NCBI RefSeq assembly: GCF_000222685.1
Contig: NZ_AFWJ01000013.1
Coordinates: 18,959 to 82,958, forward strand
Direction of reading: 5' to 3'
Length of the DNA: 64,000 nucleotides
Source: Vibrio nigripulchritudo ATCC 27043
GTDB lineage: Bacteria; Pseudomonadota; Gammaproteobacteria; Enterobacterales; Vibrionaceae
In this document: positions 6,928 through 14,738 of the stretch, in pieces
Numbering within the stretch: the stretch's first letter is position 1
Layout of the letters: each line of letters starts with the position of its first letter
Program-made: the position numbers and the translations under genes
Notes under the pieces: model-generated
Database searches by the model: none
Told to the model about the DNA's origin: nothing
What the model saw: the letters and a program-made list of their open reading frames with translations, nothing else

Positions 6928-7194
6928 TTAACCTTTCTCAATGATGCCTTCTGCACCACGACCAATCACAGATGAACCGATCGCCATCAGTGAGTTCACA
7001 CCCTGCACCGTTGCTGCCTGCATGGTGATTTGCGCTTGCTGCTGCGCTGCCGTTGCGTTGTGGGCGGCGTTGCTCAACGCGTGGCTGGTAGACATAAGCA
7101 GGTTGCCCATTGCCATTGCTGGTGTTTCACCCACGACTTTTGTATTAACTTGAGTGACCGAATCAGTCACTTGTGCGTTTACAGTATCAGCCAT
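6928..7194 (-). CDS. RebB-family R-body protein, near-duplicate of 6588-6875
   Basis: 88 residues: VNAQVTDSVTQVNTKVVGET, PAMAMGNLLMSTSHAL, NATAAQQQAQITMQAATVQG, VNSLMAIGSSVIGR. AGGAG lies six bases before ATG 7194. The high similarity to its downstream neighbour suggests the two subunits are interchangeable or form a heteropolymer, as several Reb subunits are needed for ribbons in Caedibacter. Confidence 0.9.
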   Translation of the reverse strand: MADTVNAQVTDSVTQVNTKVVGETPAMAMGNLLMSTSHALSNAAHNATAAQQQAQITMQAATVQGVNSLMAIGSSVIGRGAEGIIEKG

Positions 7195-7218
7195 AATAAT
7201 CTCCTAGTTTTCTATTGA

Positions 7219-7488
7219 TTAAGCTGCTGGTTGAGGTTCTAAAATCAGTTCAACACTGCGTCCGACCACTGCTGTGCCAGTGGCAAACAGCGAGTTCACG
7301 CCTTGAATGGTTGAAGTCTGATGTACCAATTGGGCCTGCTGGTTTGCCCCCGTGCTATTGTGTGCAGAAATGCCCATTGCATGGCTGGTAGCAAGCAACA
7401 GGTTTCCTTCTGCCATAGCAGGCGTTTCACCGACCACAGAGGTATTTACTTGCGTTACAGAATCTGTAACGGCTCCGTTCACTGACAT
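7219..7488 (-). CDS. RebB-family R-body protein
   Basis: 89 residues: VNGAVTDSVTQVNTSVVGET, PAMAEGNLLLATSHAMG, NSTGANQQAQLVHQTSTIQG, VNSLFATGTAVVGRSVEL. It keeps the RebB frame but is more diverged than the two copies downstream (Glu in AMAEGN, LVHQTST in place of ITMQAAT). AAGGAG stands eight bases before ATG 7488. Structural R-body subunit. Confidence 0.88.
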   Translation of the reverse strand: MSVNGAVTDSVTQVNTSVVGETPAMAEGNLLLATSHAMGISAHNSTGANQQAQLVHQTSTIQGVNSLFATGTAVVGRSVELILEPQPAA

Positions 7489-7540
7489 AGTTAGTGCTCC
7501 TTTTGATGAAGAGACACACCAAAGTGCGCCTCAGAACCGG

Positions 7541-7741
7541 CTAAGATCCTTTGGCGGCAATCGAATAAATCAATCCAGACCCCAGTGCCGTATTGGTGAT
7601 CAATATGGTTTGGATCTGTTGCTGCGCGTGAGTGGCGTTTTCTGACGCTTTCCCCAGAGAGTCTGCAACCATGTTGAGATGCATATTTCTTGAGGTCACC
7701 GGCGAAAACTCACGCAGCATTTTTTCTATATCGATTTCCAT
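7541..7741 (-). CDS. Short Reb-like protein, first gene of the R-body operon
   Basis: 66 residues. The second half (NMVADSLGKASENATHAQQQ, then ILITNTALGSGLIYSIAAKG) follows the Reb helix-NATxxQQQ-helix plan, but the DSVTQVNT segment is missing. The SD before ATG 7741 is weak, unlike the rest of the operon. As the promoter-proximal gene it may be a limiting minor component. I infer membership of the Reb superfamily from the NAT-x-x-QQQ motif and position. Confidence 0.65.
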   Translation of the reverse strand: MEIDIEKMLREFSPVTSRNMHLNMVADSLGKASENATHAQQQIQTILITNTALGSGLIYSIAAKGS

Positions 7742-7770
7742 TCAATGAATCTTTGTGTCCGTTCTTGCTT

Positions 7771-7811
7771 CTCATATTAAGCACTCAGCTGGGTTTCAAC
7801 TTGGCGAAACC
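7771..7811 (-). promoter_or_regulatory. Candidate promoter and operator of the R-body operon
   Basis: On the minus strand TTGAAA (7799-7794) and TATGAG (7776-7771) are 17 bases apart and 29 bases before the first reb start codon. A perfect inverted repeat, GGTTTC (7792-7797) with GAAACC (7806-7811), covers the -35 box, where an AraC-type activator or a repressor could act. No TGGCAC-N5-TTGCA sigma-54 promoter was seen in the 103-base gap. Confidence 0.4.
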
Positions 7812-7844
7812 GACGGACTATCGAGGGGTTTGAATCAATCCTTT

Positions 7845-9029
7845 CTAGACGGCTAAAGAGAATTGAGGACGTTGTCTGTTTTGAGCCCGATACTGGCGAG
7901 GCGTGCATCCGGCATACCGTTTAAACATTTTTTCAAAATGACTGAGATCGCCAAAGCCAGATTGCAGGCAGACATCGGTGACTTTAAGCATGGGTGACGC
8001 ATCAAAGAGCTGTTTGGCACGTTGAATGCGTACCCGAACCAAAATGCCTTTAAAAGACAAATTCAGGTGCTCCCGAAACAGGAAAGACAGGTGTGAAGGG
8101 CTGGTGTAAGAGGCAGAAGCCATGTCCGTCAGTTTGATCGATTCTGTGTAGTTTTCCCCGAGGTAAATCAGCGCTTTCTTCAATGCTGGGTGAAGATTTT
8201 CCAACCTCTCAAACCTTTTTTCTAAGATGGTTTCAAATATATCGTATGAACAGTCGGTCTTTTTAATTACACCGACGGACAACACATCCTGTTCGGTAAT
8301 TTCCCCATAACTGCAGGAGGCAAGCAACACCAAAAGACTTCGAAGCTGGGTGAGATTTCCTGGCCAATGATATTGATTGAGAAGGTATTGAGCCCCCTCC
8401 GTAATGGAAGTACCTTCTTGCAGATCAAATTTTTTCATGACATGGGTAATGAGTTCTGGAATATCCTCCTTTCTCTCACTAAGAGGAGAAATATTAATCT
8501 CCATATACGGTATATTGCATTCTAAAAGAACACTGAGAAAAGCATTGCTTTCTTTTAAGGAATATATTGACGTGTTACATGAAACCATTAATGAAACATT
8601 CTGTTTATTCAATTTTTCTTGGTAGCCATCAATGGTAAAAGCATAAATTAGAAAATCCTGAATTTCTCGGGAGAGTTCATCTATATCTTCGAGTAATAAC
8701 GTCCCTGACTGAGCATCTGTTATCGCTTTCTTCAGATAGAGTTTGTATACATCTGGGCTACTAAAATTAGGAGAGAGCCGAATCAGTTTTCCATTAATAT
8801 TCAGCCTATTATCATGAATATACTGAGCCACTTCCGTTTTCTCTGTGCCCTTTTCCCCCGTAATAAACACAGACACGTTCATTTCTTTGGCAAACTGTAT
8901 TTGCTGCTTGGTTCTCAGAGCCGATGCCGATGTTCCAATTATGGGGAATTGTTCTTGGTGGTGTTTCACCAAATCATGTTCTTCTGAAATACAAGATGAC
9001 GTTTTTATTACTCGCGATGTCGTGTTCAA
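7845..9029 (-). CDS. Fused regulator: degenerate NtrC-type AAA+ domain plus AraC-type DNA-binding domain
   Basis: A 394-residue reading from TTG 9029, which has AGGA seven bases upstream; the frame stays open to TTG 9164 and includes ATG 9071, but neither has an SD. N-terminal part: AAA+ domain of the sigma-54 activator type with altered key sites: Walker A is GEKGTEKT (Glu for the last Gly), Walker B reads LLLEDID, the GAFTGA loop is absent, and WPGNLTQLRS replaces WPGNVRELxN, losing the sensor II Arg. C-terminal part (about 280-385): two AraC helix-turn-helices (IKLTDMA, FREHLNLSF; VTDVCLQSGFGDLSHFEKMF, CTPRQYR). It therefore probably binds DNA like AraC and does not drive sigma-54. It lies upstream of the R-body operon on the same strand and is the obvious candidate regulator. 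Confidence 0.75.
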   Translation of the reverse strand: MNTTSRVIKTSSCISEEHDLVKHHQEQFPIIGTSASALRTKQQIQFAKEMNVSVFITGEKGTEKTEVAQYIHDNRLNINGKLIRLSPNFSSPDVYKLYLKKAITDAQSGTLLLEDIDELSREIQDFLIYAFTIDGYQEKLNKQNVSLMVSCNTSIYSLKESNAFLSVLLECNIPYMEINISPLSERKEDIPELITHVMKKFDLQEGTSITEGAQYLLNQYHWPGNLTQLRSLLVLLASCSYGEITEQDVLSVGVIKKTDCSYDIFETILEKRFERLENLHPALKKALIYLGENYTESIKLTDMASASYTSPSHLSFLFREHLNLSFKGILVRVRIQRAKQLFDASPMLKVTDVCLQSGFGDLSHFEKMFKRYAGCTPRQYRAQNRQRPQFSLAV

Positions 9030-9473
9030 AATTAATTCCTTTTTATTTAGCCAATTACGTTGAACACACATCCTAGTTGGGTAACTTATTAAAATATTGG
9101 TGTATATTACGATCTTTACGAGCCATTCTATGCCGAGAATATGTATATAATCTCGATCAAACAAAAAACTGAGACGACAAATTAATCAAAAACTGTAATA
9201 AGGTTTAATATATAAAACACTTACTTAAATAAAATCAGTCATATATTCATTAAACATGAAGCATTTAAGGTCCGTTAGAATTTATTACATAAGTAATAGA
9301 AACTTACTCTGTTAATATTTTTAAATATTAACAGAACAGATAAATATAATAATTTTATCAATTAAACCGTACTCCTTACGTATTTAAGCTCGATAACTTT
9401 ACTCACCGTTCTATTGATTCATTGACCACTCTGCTATTTAATACCTCTTCACCATCATCAGAAAGGAATCCAC
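9030..9473. other. AT-rich intergenic region between regulator and msrA
   Basis: Strongly AT-rich divergent region marking the right edge of the accessory block. No gene is supported apart from the 5' extension of the regulator frame discussed in its entry. It holds the palindrome at 9308-9335 and probably the promoters of the regulator and of msrA. Confidence 0.55.
9308..9335. repeat. Perfect 13-base inverted repeat
   Basis: TCTGTTAATATTT, then TT, then AAATATTAACAGA. The arms are perfectly complementary. It is not followed by a T-run on either strand, so an operator or cruciform is likelier than a terminator. It lies between the regulator and msrA promoters. Confidence 0.7.
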
Positions 9474-10106
9474 ATGGCAGATAAACAAACCTTGGTTTCA
9501 GCTAACGACGCACTGCCAGGTCGCGATGCACCGTTGAGCGTTGAAGCGACGCACTTTGTTAACCAAACCAACATTTTCGACAAGCCGACTGAAAGCCAGC
9601 AAGAAGTAATATTTGGCTTAGGCTGTTTTTGGGGAGCAGAGCGTCTTTTCTGGAAACTTGAAGGTGTTGTCTCAACATCGGTAGGTTATGCGGGGGGCTT
9701 TACTCAAAACCCAACCTATGAAGAAGTCTGTACCGGACAAACTGGTCATACAGAAGTGGTGCGCGTGGTATTCGACCCGCAGGTTATCTCGTTTAAAGCT
9801 TTGCTACAGGCATTCTGGGAAAATCACGATCCAACTCAGGGGATGCGTCAGGGCAATGACCTCGGTACTCAATATCGCAGCGCAATTTACGTGACCAGTG
9901 AAGAGCAAATGATGTTAGCGGTGGATTCAAAGCTGGAATATCAAAAAGCCTTATCTGCCGAGCAGCGTGATGACATTACTACAGAAGTATTGCCAGCACC
10001 GACATACTTTTATGCCGAAACCTACCACCAGCAATATTTAGCGAAGAACCCACAGGGCTACTGCGGCTTGGGTGGTACAGGTGTGTGCTTCCCGCCAGAA
10101 AGCTAA
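9474..10106 (+). CDS. msrA: Peptide methionine sulfoxide reductase MsrA
   Basis: Repairs proteins by reducing methionine-S-sulfoxide to methionine, using thioredoxin for recycling; cytoplasmic. The GCFWGAER catalytic motif is present with Cys51, followed by VGYAGG and the C-terminal [14 protein letters not shown] resolving-Cys region. 210 residues is the usual length for the gammaproteobacterial form with an N-terminal extension. AAGGA stands before ATG 9474. Single gene, convergent with the DUF1107 gene only nine bases away. Confidence 0.95.
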   Translation: MADKQTLVSANDALPGRDAPLSVEATHFVNQTNIFDKPTESQQEVIFGLGCFWGAERLFWKLEGVVSTSVGYAGGFTQNPTYEEVCTGQTGHTEVVRVVFDPQVISFKALLQAFWENHDPTQGMRQGNDLGTQYRSAIYVTSEEQMMLAVDSKLEYQKALSAEQRDDITTEVLPAPTYFYAETYHQQYLAKNPQGYCGLGGTGVCFPPES

Positions 10107-10114
10107 AAAATAGC

Positions 10115-10324
10115 TTAAGCGGCAAACCCAGAAAGGGAGTCGATGGTCGCATTGACTTCCTTCATTACTTCAAGCATTTCTTTGTTTTTGATATCAGGTA
10201 GTAACACCTTACCCTGTTCGAAATAGAACATCCCTATTCCCGAGATGCTGAACGATCCCTTGAACAGAATTTTGACGAACTTAGCTATCTGTCTTGGATG
10301 ATAGTGCTTAAATACCCGTTCCAT
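10115..10324 (-). CDS. DUF1107 family protein
   Basis: Small basic protein of 69 residues (MERVFKHYHPRQIAKFVKIL, then FKGSFSISGIGMFYFEQGK) matching the conserved gammaproteobacterial DUF1107 family, function unknown. The longer frame from 10336 contains GGAGGG four bases before ATG 10324, so the shorter start is right. Monocistronic and convergent with msrA. Confidence 0.8.
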   Translation of the reverse strand: MERVFKHYHPRQIAKFVKILFKGSFSISGIGMFYFEQGKVLLPDIKNKEMLEVMKEVNATIDSLSGFAA

Positions 10325-10544
10325 GATTCCCTCCATCCCTTTTTTGACGCTTTTACCATCTGTGATGAGTTTGTGTGTTCAAATTTGCAAAATTGGAGCC
10401 AAGTATTCGCTTAATAGAACGAATTTGGGCTAACCTGTGAATGCGGACACGTTAACTTGAGTACCCTGCTTTTAAATCAGCGACTTACTTTAGCACCCGC
10501 AACAACCATAACTAAATACTCATTAATGAAATCAGCCGGATAAC

Positions 10545-11099
10545 ATGATGAAAATAAAACTGCTCTCCACCCTAGTGCTTGCTGCTGCCCCGATGATGGG
10601 CATGGCGCACACCATTGAAGTGGGCAAGAATTTGCCCTCTGCCACCGTTTCCAGCCACGGCGAACTGGTGCTGAATGGCGATAAAATTGAATACTCAGAA
10701 TGGTCGACTGGCAATCTGAATGGCAAAGTGCGAGTCATTCAGGCGATTGCAGGTCGTTCCAGTTCGAAAAAGATGAATGCGCCTTTAATGGCAGCCATTA
10801 CCGAAGCGAAGTTTCCACGAGATTCATACCAGACCACGACCATCATCAATCAGGATGATGCTATGTGGGGAACAGGATCGTTTGTGAAATCTTCGGCTGA
10901 AGACAGCAAGAAGGAGTTTTCCTGGTCGTCCATTATTCTGGACAAGAAAGGGGCGGTTGCCAGTACCTGGGAACTTCAGGAAGAAAGCTCTGCCATTGCA
11001 GTGATCGACAAAGCAGGACAAGTGCTGTTTGTGAAAGAAGGATCACTCAGCCAGGATGAAATCGCCAAAGTGATCGAACTGGTCAAAGCCAGCCTTTAA
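10545..11099 (+). CDS. ytfJ: YtfJ family periplasmic protein
   Basis: 184 residues with an N-terminal signal peptide (LLSTLVLAAAPMMGMAHT, cleavage near AHT). It keeps the YtfJ landmarks GELVLNGDKIEYSEW, GKVRVIQAIAGR, DSYQTTTIIN and WxLxEESSAIAVIDKxG. The fold is thioredoxin-like, but the CxxC pair is absent, as in E. coli YtfJ. Physiological role is not established. Followed by a strong terminator. Confidence 0.88.
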   Translation: MMKIKLLSTLVLAAAPMMGMAHTIEVGKNLPSATVSSHGELVLNGDKIEYSEWSTGNLNGKVRVIQAIAGRSSSKKMNAPLMAAITEAKFPRDSYQTTTIINQDDAMWGTGSFVKSSAEDSKKEFSWSSIILDKKGAVASTWELQEESSAIAVIDKAGQVLFVKEGSLSQDEIAKVIELVKASL

Positions 11100-11110
11100 T
11101 CCCCTAATAG

Positions 11111-11148
11111 AAAAGAGCGCCTTATACTCACAAAAGGCGCTCTTTTAT
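11111..11148. terminator. Bidirectional terminator
   Basis: AAAAGAGCGCCTT and AAGGCGCTCTTTT form a perfect stem between ytfJ (+) and the convergent RidA-type gene (-). T-runs on both strands. Confidence 0.9.
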
Positions 11149-11161
11149 TGTATTTTCTCGA

Positions 11162-11554
11162 TCAGCGGCGGTCTTCTCGGTAACAGGTGACATCCACTTC
11201 CACTTTCACATCCACCACCAAATCACACACCATGCAAATGCGCGCCGGAGGATGTTCGCCAAAGAACTCTTTAAATACTTTGTTGAATGACTGGAAGTAA
11301 CGTGAATCCGTTAGCACGACTTTCACGTGAACCACATCTTCAAGCCCGTAACCGGCTTCTGTCATGATGTCGACGCAGTTTTGAATCGCCAGACGAGACT
11401 GATCCACAATGCCGCCTTCAACCACCTCGCCATCCGTCATCGGCGTTTGGCCAGACACATACAAGAAACCACCCGCTTCTGTTGCTCTTGCAAACGGAAG
11501 GTGCTGACCACCTGTGCCTGTACCGCCTTCAACGCCATAACGTTTAATTGTCAT
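11162..11554 (-). CDS. RidA family (Rid/YjgF) enamine/imine deaminase-like protein, copy 1
   Basis: 130 residues from ATG 11554, with GGAG six bases upstream; the frame extends upstream to 11671 into the neighbouring coding sequence and should not be used. The RidA fold is clear (FLYVSGQTP, VDIMTEAGYGLEDVVHVKVV, PPARICMVCDL), and Arg105 in the PPAR motif is the residue that binds the carboxylate in RidA enzymes. These proteins hydrolyse reactive enamines or imines made by PLP enzymes. It is downstream of and probably co-transcribed with the D-aminoacylase gene, so a role in D-amino-acid breakdown is likely. More diverged than the copy at 14739. Confidence 0.85.
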   Translation of the reverse strand: MTIKRYGVEGGTGTGGQHLPFARATEAGGFLYVSGQTPMTDGEVVEGGIVDQSRLAIQNCVDIMTEAGYGLEDVVHVKVVLTDSRYFQSFNKVFKEFFGEHPPARICMVCDLVVDVKVEVDVTCYREDRR

Positions 11555-11597
11555 AATACTCTCCAGTTTTGATACTTCGAGGGCAAATCCCTCATCA

Positions 11598-13034
11598 TTA
11601 TTTATTTCGATATAACATTCGACCATGTCGCGCTGTGGCGACTTGCCCGTTTTGGTATGAAATCTTGCCATTCACCATCACAAGGTGAATGCCTCTTGCT
11701 GCTGCGACCGGGTTTTCAAACGTCGCTTCGTCTTTAATCTGGCTTGGGTCAAACAACACCAGATCGGCAAAGTTACCTTCTTTGATTTCCCCGCGCTGAG
11801 ACAGCCCAAATCGCTTCGCTGACATGCCTGTCATTTTATGAACAGCAGTGGGCAGCGAGAATAACTGTCTCTCGCGAGAATAATGACCCAGCACTTTAGG
11901 GAACGTCCCCCAAAGCCTTGGGTGCGGGTGAGGATCGTTTGGTAAACCGTCAGACCCCACCATAGATAACCGATATTTCAGCACGCGCTCCACGTCATCT
12001 TCATCCATGCAGTGATATACCGCACCCGCTGGCTGAAGGGCTTTCGCCGCATCCATCAGAGACAGATCCAGCTCACTGGCGATGTCTTTCAGCATTCGCC
12101 CTGCTAAATCCGGACGTGGATCCGACCAGGTAATAAAGATATCAAAGTCACTAGTCACCTGTTTGAGATCAAGAGTGGAAGAACTGGCAGAATACGGATA
12201 GCAGTCGCAACACACATCCTGATGTTTAGCGGTGTGGTCCATCAGTTCTAGCACCTCAACCGTGCGACCCCAGTTGCCTGCCCCAGCGCATTTCAGGTGA
12301 GAAATCACCACCGGCACTTTGGCATGCTTCCCGGTTCGAAAAGCTTCGTCCATCGCCTCCAGAATCTGCTCAAACTCGGTTCGCATGTGTGTCGTATAAA
12401 TGCCGCCAAATTCCGCTAGCTCTTCAGCCAATGCCATCACTTCTTCAGTGGGTGCCTGTTTCGCACTGGCGTAAGCCAAACCAGAACTGAGCCCTATAGC
12501 CCCTTCTGCCATGGCTTGATGAAGCGTATTTTTCATCGCGGTAATTTCATCACCAGACGCCGGGCGATGAAGTTCATCCATCACATTATTGCGAAGCGTT
12601 GTATGACCAACCAGTGCCGCCACATTAACCGCAGGAATCGCAGCCTCTACGGCTTCGGCGTAAGATTTAAATGTGGGATAGACAAAGTCTGACTGCTTAC
12701 CAAGAAGATTCATTGGATCGGGCGGCTCGCCACTTAGTACAGCTGGTGATGCACTGATACCACAGTTGCCCACAATTACCGTTGTGACACCCTGACTGAT
12801 CTTTGGCAGGCAGTCCGGGTAGCGGATCACGTTAGTATCGTCATGGGTATGAACATCCACAAATCCGGGTGACAACACCAGATTCTGTCCGTCGATCAGA
12901 GTGATCGCCTGTGCGTTGGCAAGATCGCCTATCGCTGCGATCTTCTCGTTATGTATGGCGACATCAGCGCTGTATCCATCCGCTCCTGTCCCGTCGATCA
13001 GATGGACATTTCTGAACACCACATCGTAGTGCAT
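11598..13034 (-). CDS. N-acyl-D-amino-acid deacylase (D-aminoacylase)
   Basis: 478 residues of the amidohydrolase superfamily. Metal-binding HTH at residues 62-64 (VDVHTHDD), Cys91 in VGNCGIS, later His in TTHMRTE and ISHLKCAG, and the metal Asp in GSDGLPNDPHPHPRLWG, all as in D-aminoacylases. It removes the acyl group from N-acyl-D-amino acids to give free D-amino acids and a carboxylate. Cytoplasmic. It is transcribed leftwards with the RidA-type gene and divergently from the D-serine dehydratase-like gene, which could use its products. Confidence 0.9.
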   Translation of the reverse strand: MHYDVVFRNVHLIDGTGADGYSADVAIHNEKIAAIGDLANAQAITLIDGQNLVLSPGFVDVHTHDDTNVIRYPDCLPKISQGVTTVIVGNCGISASPAVLSGEPPDPMNLLGKQSDFVYPTFKSYAEAVEAAIPAVNVAALVGHTTLRNNVMDELHRPASGDEITAMKNTLHQAMAEGAIGLSSGLAYASAKQAPTEEVMALAEELAEFGGIYTTHMRTEFEQILEAMDEAFRTGKHAKVPVVISHLKCAGAGNWGRTVEVLELMDHTAKHQDVCCDCYPYSASSSTLDLKQVTSDFDIFITWSDPRPDLAGRMLKDIASELDLSLMDAAKALQPAGAVYHCMDEDDVERVLKYRLSMVGSDGLPNDPHPHPRLWGTFPKVLGHYSRERQLFSLPTAVHKMTGMSAKRFGLSQRGEIKEGNFADLVLFDPSQIKDEATFENPVAAARGIHLVMVNGKISYQNGQVATARHGRMLYRNK

Positions 13035-13393
13035 TTACGTTCCCCTGTAGGCTTCGTGTTTATTTCTAACATTCCGAATACAGTGAAACGAAGAAACCAT
13101 ATCGATTTGCTACGTCTTCTGACACTTACGCTCTGCATACAAAAAAATAGAAAGTTAAAACAGCAAGTTAAATCAACAACAACATTCAGGTTAATACGTG
13201 AATATCAATGAACTCGCCTCAGTATGAATCCGATATTAGGAGTAATGAATTTACCAAACAGTGAGAATACGCACAGTTTATTAAAACTTGTGTGATACTT
13301 TCTATCACAACAAAAAGCAAAGATCGCGATAACGCAAAGTTCTCACAGGTGTTTTGACCTTGTTAGAAAAAATAGGATGCGGAAAGAGAAATC
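13035..13393. other. Divergent control region of the D-amino-acid cluster
   Basis: A 359-base gap between divergent genes with no supported ORF. It contains the palindrome at 13292-13308 and must hold promoters for both directions. No regulator gene lies next to it. Confidence 0.5.
13292..13308. promoter_or_regulatory. Palindromic operator candidate
   Basis: GTGATA, CTTTC, TATCAC: perfect six-base arms with a five-base centre, extended outward by imperfect TTGT/AACAA. It lies about 85 bases before the D-serine dehydratase-like start. The five-base spacer is unlike a CRP site (TGTGA-N6-TCACA); a local repressor or activator is likelier. Confidence 0.45.
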
Positions 13394-14647
13394 ATGAAGA
13401 GTGTTACAAATTACCAAGACATACTGGATAACGTTGGTACTAAAGGGGTTTGGGTTCAATCGAACGAATCTGGAAAATACAGCCTGATCGACGAAGAGAT
13501 CATGTTGCCCGCTGCCGTTATCAAGCATTCTGCTGTTCGTAACAATCTTCAATGGATGCAGTCCTTCGCTGATCAGCATTTGGTGAAGCTGGCACCCCAC
13601 GGTAAAACCACGATGAGCCCTGCACTGTTCAAACAACAATTGGAAGCAGGTGCATGGGGAATTACTGTCGCGAACATTCAGCAGGCATGGGTCGCATTTG
13701 AAGCCGGAGCGAAACGCATCCTGCTTGCAAATCAGTTAGTGGGAAAAGCAAACATGGCGCGTGCTTCTCAGCTTCTAGAGAACCCAGACATAGAATTGTA
13801 TTGCTGCGTCGATTCACAAGACAACATCGAGCAGTTGAGCCAGTATTTCAACGGTCGCCAGCAAGAGATCAATTTGCTGATCGAATATGGCATGGCAGGA
13901 GGACGTTGTGGCGTGCGCCACCCAGAAACCATGCAGCAACTGGCTGGATTGATCCACGAGTTACCGGGCGTTGAACTTCATGGTGTCGAATTCTATGAAG
14001 GTGCAATTCATCATTGTGAAGATTCTGAACGCCGCATTCGCTACTTTATTGGCAGTGCTGTGGAACTGGCTTTGTCTTTCAAGCAGCAAGGGGTAATTAA
14101 ACGTCAGTGCCCGATTCTTACAGGTGCTGGGTCTGCCTGGTATGACGTGGTTTCCGAGTGCTTTATGCATCAGTCCTACCTCACCACGGTTATCCGCCCC
14201 GGTTGCTACCTTATCCACGACACAGGCATCTATCAGGATGCACAGCAAAAAGTGATCGACCGCAGTGCGCGGGACAACAGTGTAGCTTGTCACATGGGAA
14301 GCGACTTAACTTCTTCACTGGAAATGTGGGCGTATGTAATTTCTACTCCTGAACCGGGAAAAGCCATCGTAGGGTTAGGCAAACGGGACGTGGCATTTGA
14401 TGCCGGTCTGCCAACCCCAGTGAGACGTTATCGCAACGGCGAGTTACTGGATATCACGGGACTAAAAGCAACAGATATCATGGATCAACATACTTATGTA
14501 TCGACTCCAGAAGACAGCAACCTGAAGGTGGGCGATATTGTGGTATTTTCTACCTCTCACCCTTGCTTAACGTTTGATAAGTGGCGCTATGTATGTGTGT
14601 GTGATGATGACTACCAAGTAACGCACCTAGTGGAAACTCAGTTCTAA
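13394..14647 (+). CDS. PLP-dependent D-serine dehydratase / D-threonine aldolase-like enzyme
   Basis: 417 residues of the alanine-racemase-fold family COG3616 (DSD1/D-threonine aldolase/amino acid deaminase). The PLP lysine is Lys71 in KLAPHGKTT. The C-terminal SHPCLTFDKWR carries the His-x-Cys metal-binding pair of eukaryote-type D-serine dehydratases. Such enzymes convert D-serine or related beta-hydroxy D-amino acids to keto acid plus ammonia, releasing an aminoacrylate intermediate, which fits the RidA gene 91 bases downstream. Substrate cannot be settled from sequence. SD weak (GGAAAGAG region). Confidence 0.82.
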   Translation: MKSVTNYQDILDNVGTKGVWVQSNESGKYSLIDEEIMLPAAVIKHSAVRNNLQWMQSFADQHLVKLAPHGKTTMSPALFKQQLEAGAWGITVANIQQAWVAFEAGAKRILLANQLVGKANMARASQLLENPDIELYCCVDSQDNIEQLSQYFNGRQQEINLLIEYGMAGGRCGVRHPETMQQLAGLIHELPGVELHGVEFYEGAIHHCEDSERRIRYFIGSAVELALSFKQQGVIKRQCPILTGAGSAWYDVVSECFMHQSYLTTVIRPGCYLIHDTGIYQDAQQKVIDRSARDNSVACHMGSDLTSSLEMWAYVISTPEPGKAIVGLGKRDVAFDAGLPTPVRRYRNGELLDITGLKATDIMDQHTYVSTPEDSNLKVGDIVVFSTSHPCLTFDKWRYVCVCDDDYQVTHLVETQF

Positions 14648-14738
14648 AACATACGCCTAGAAACTAATGCAAAGCTTTACGTCATGAGAACGACAAGGCA
14701 AACTGAAACACCTTTTGAACAACGTGGAAACGAAAACA

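Noticed and set aside
6499-7218. Cys-rich plus-strand ORFs opposite the RebB genes
   Set aside because: They are antisense shadows of the repetitive Ala/Gln codons; their similarity to each other mirrors the RebB duplication, and they lack SDs.
7742-7844. Sigma-54 promoter upstream of the reb operon
   Set aside because: Expected from the AAA+ domain, but no GG-N10-GC element with a good match was found, and the regulator lacks the residues needed.
13285-13312. CRP site in the D-amino-acid control region
   Set aside because: The TGTGA and TCACA halves are separated by nine bases rather than six, so the symmetry does not fit CRP.
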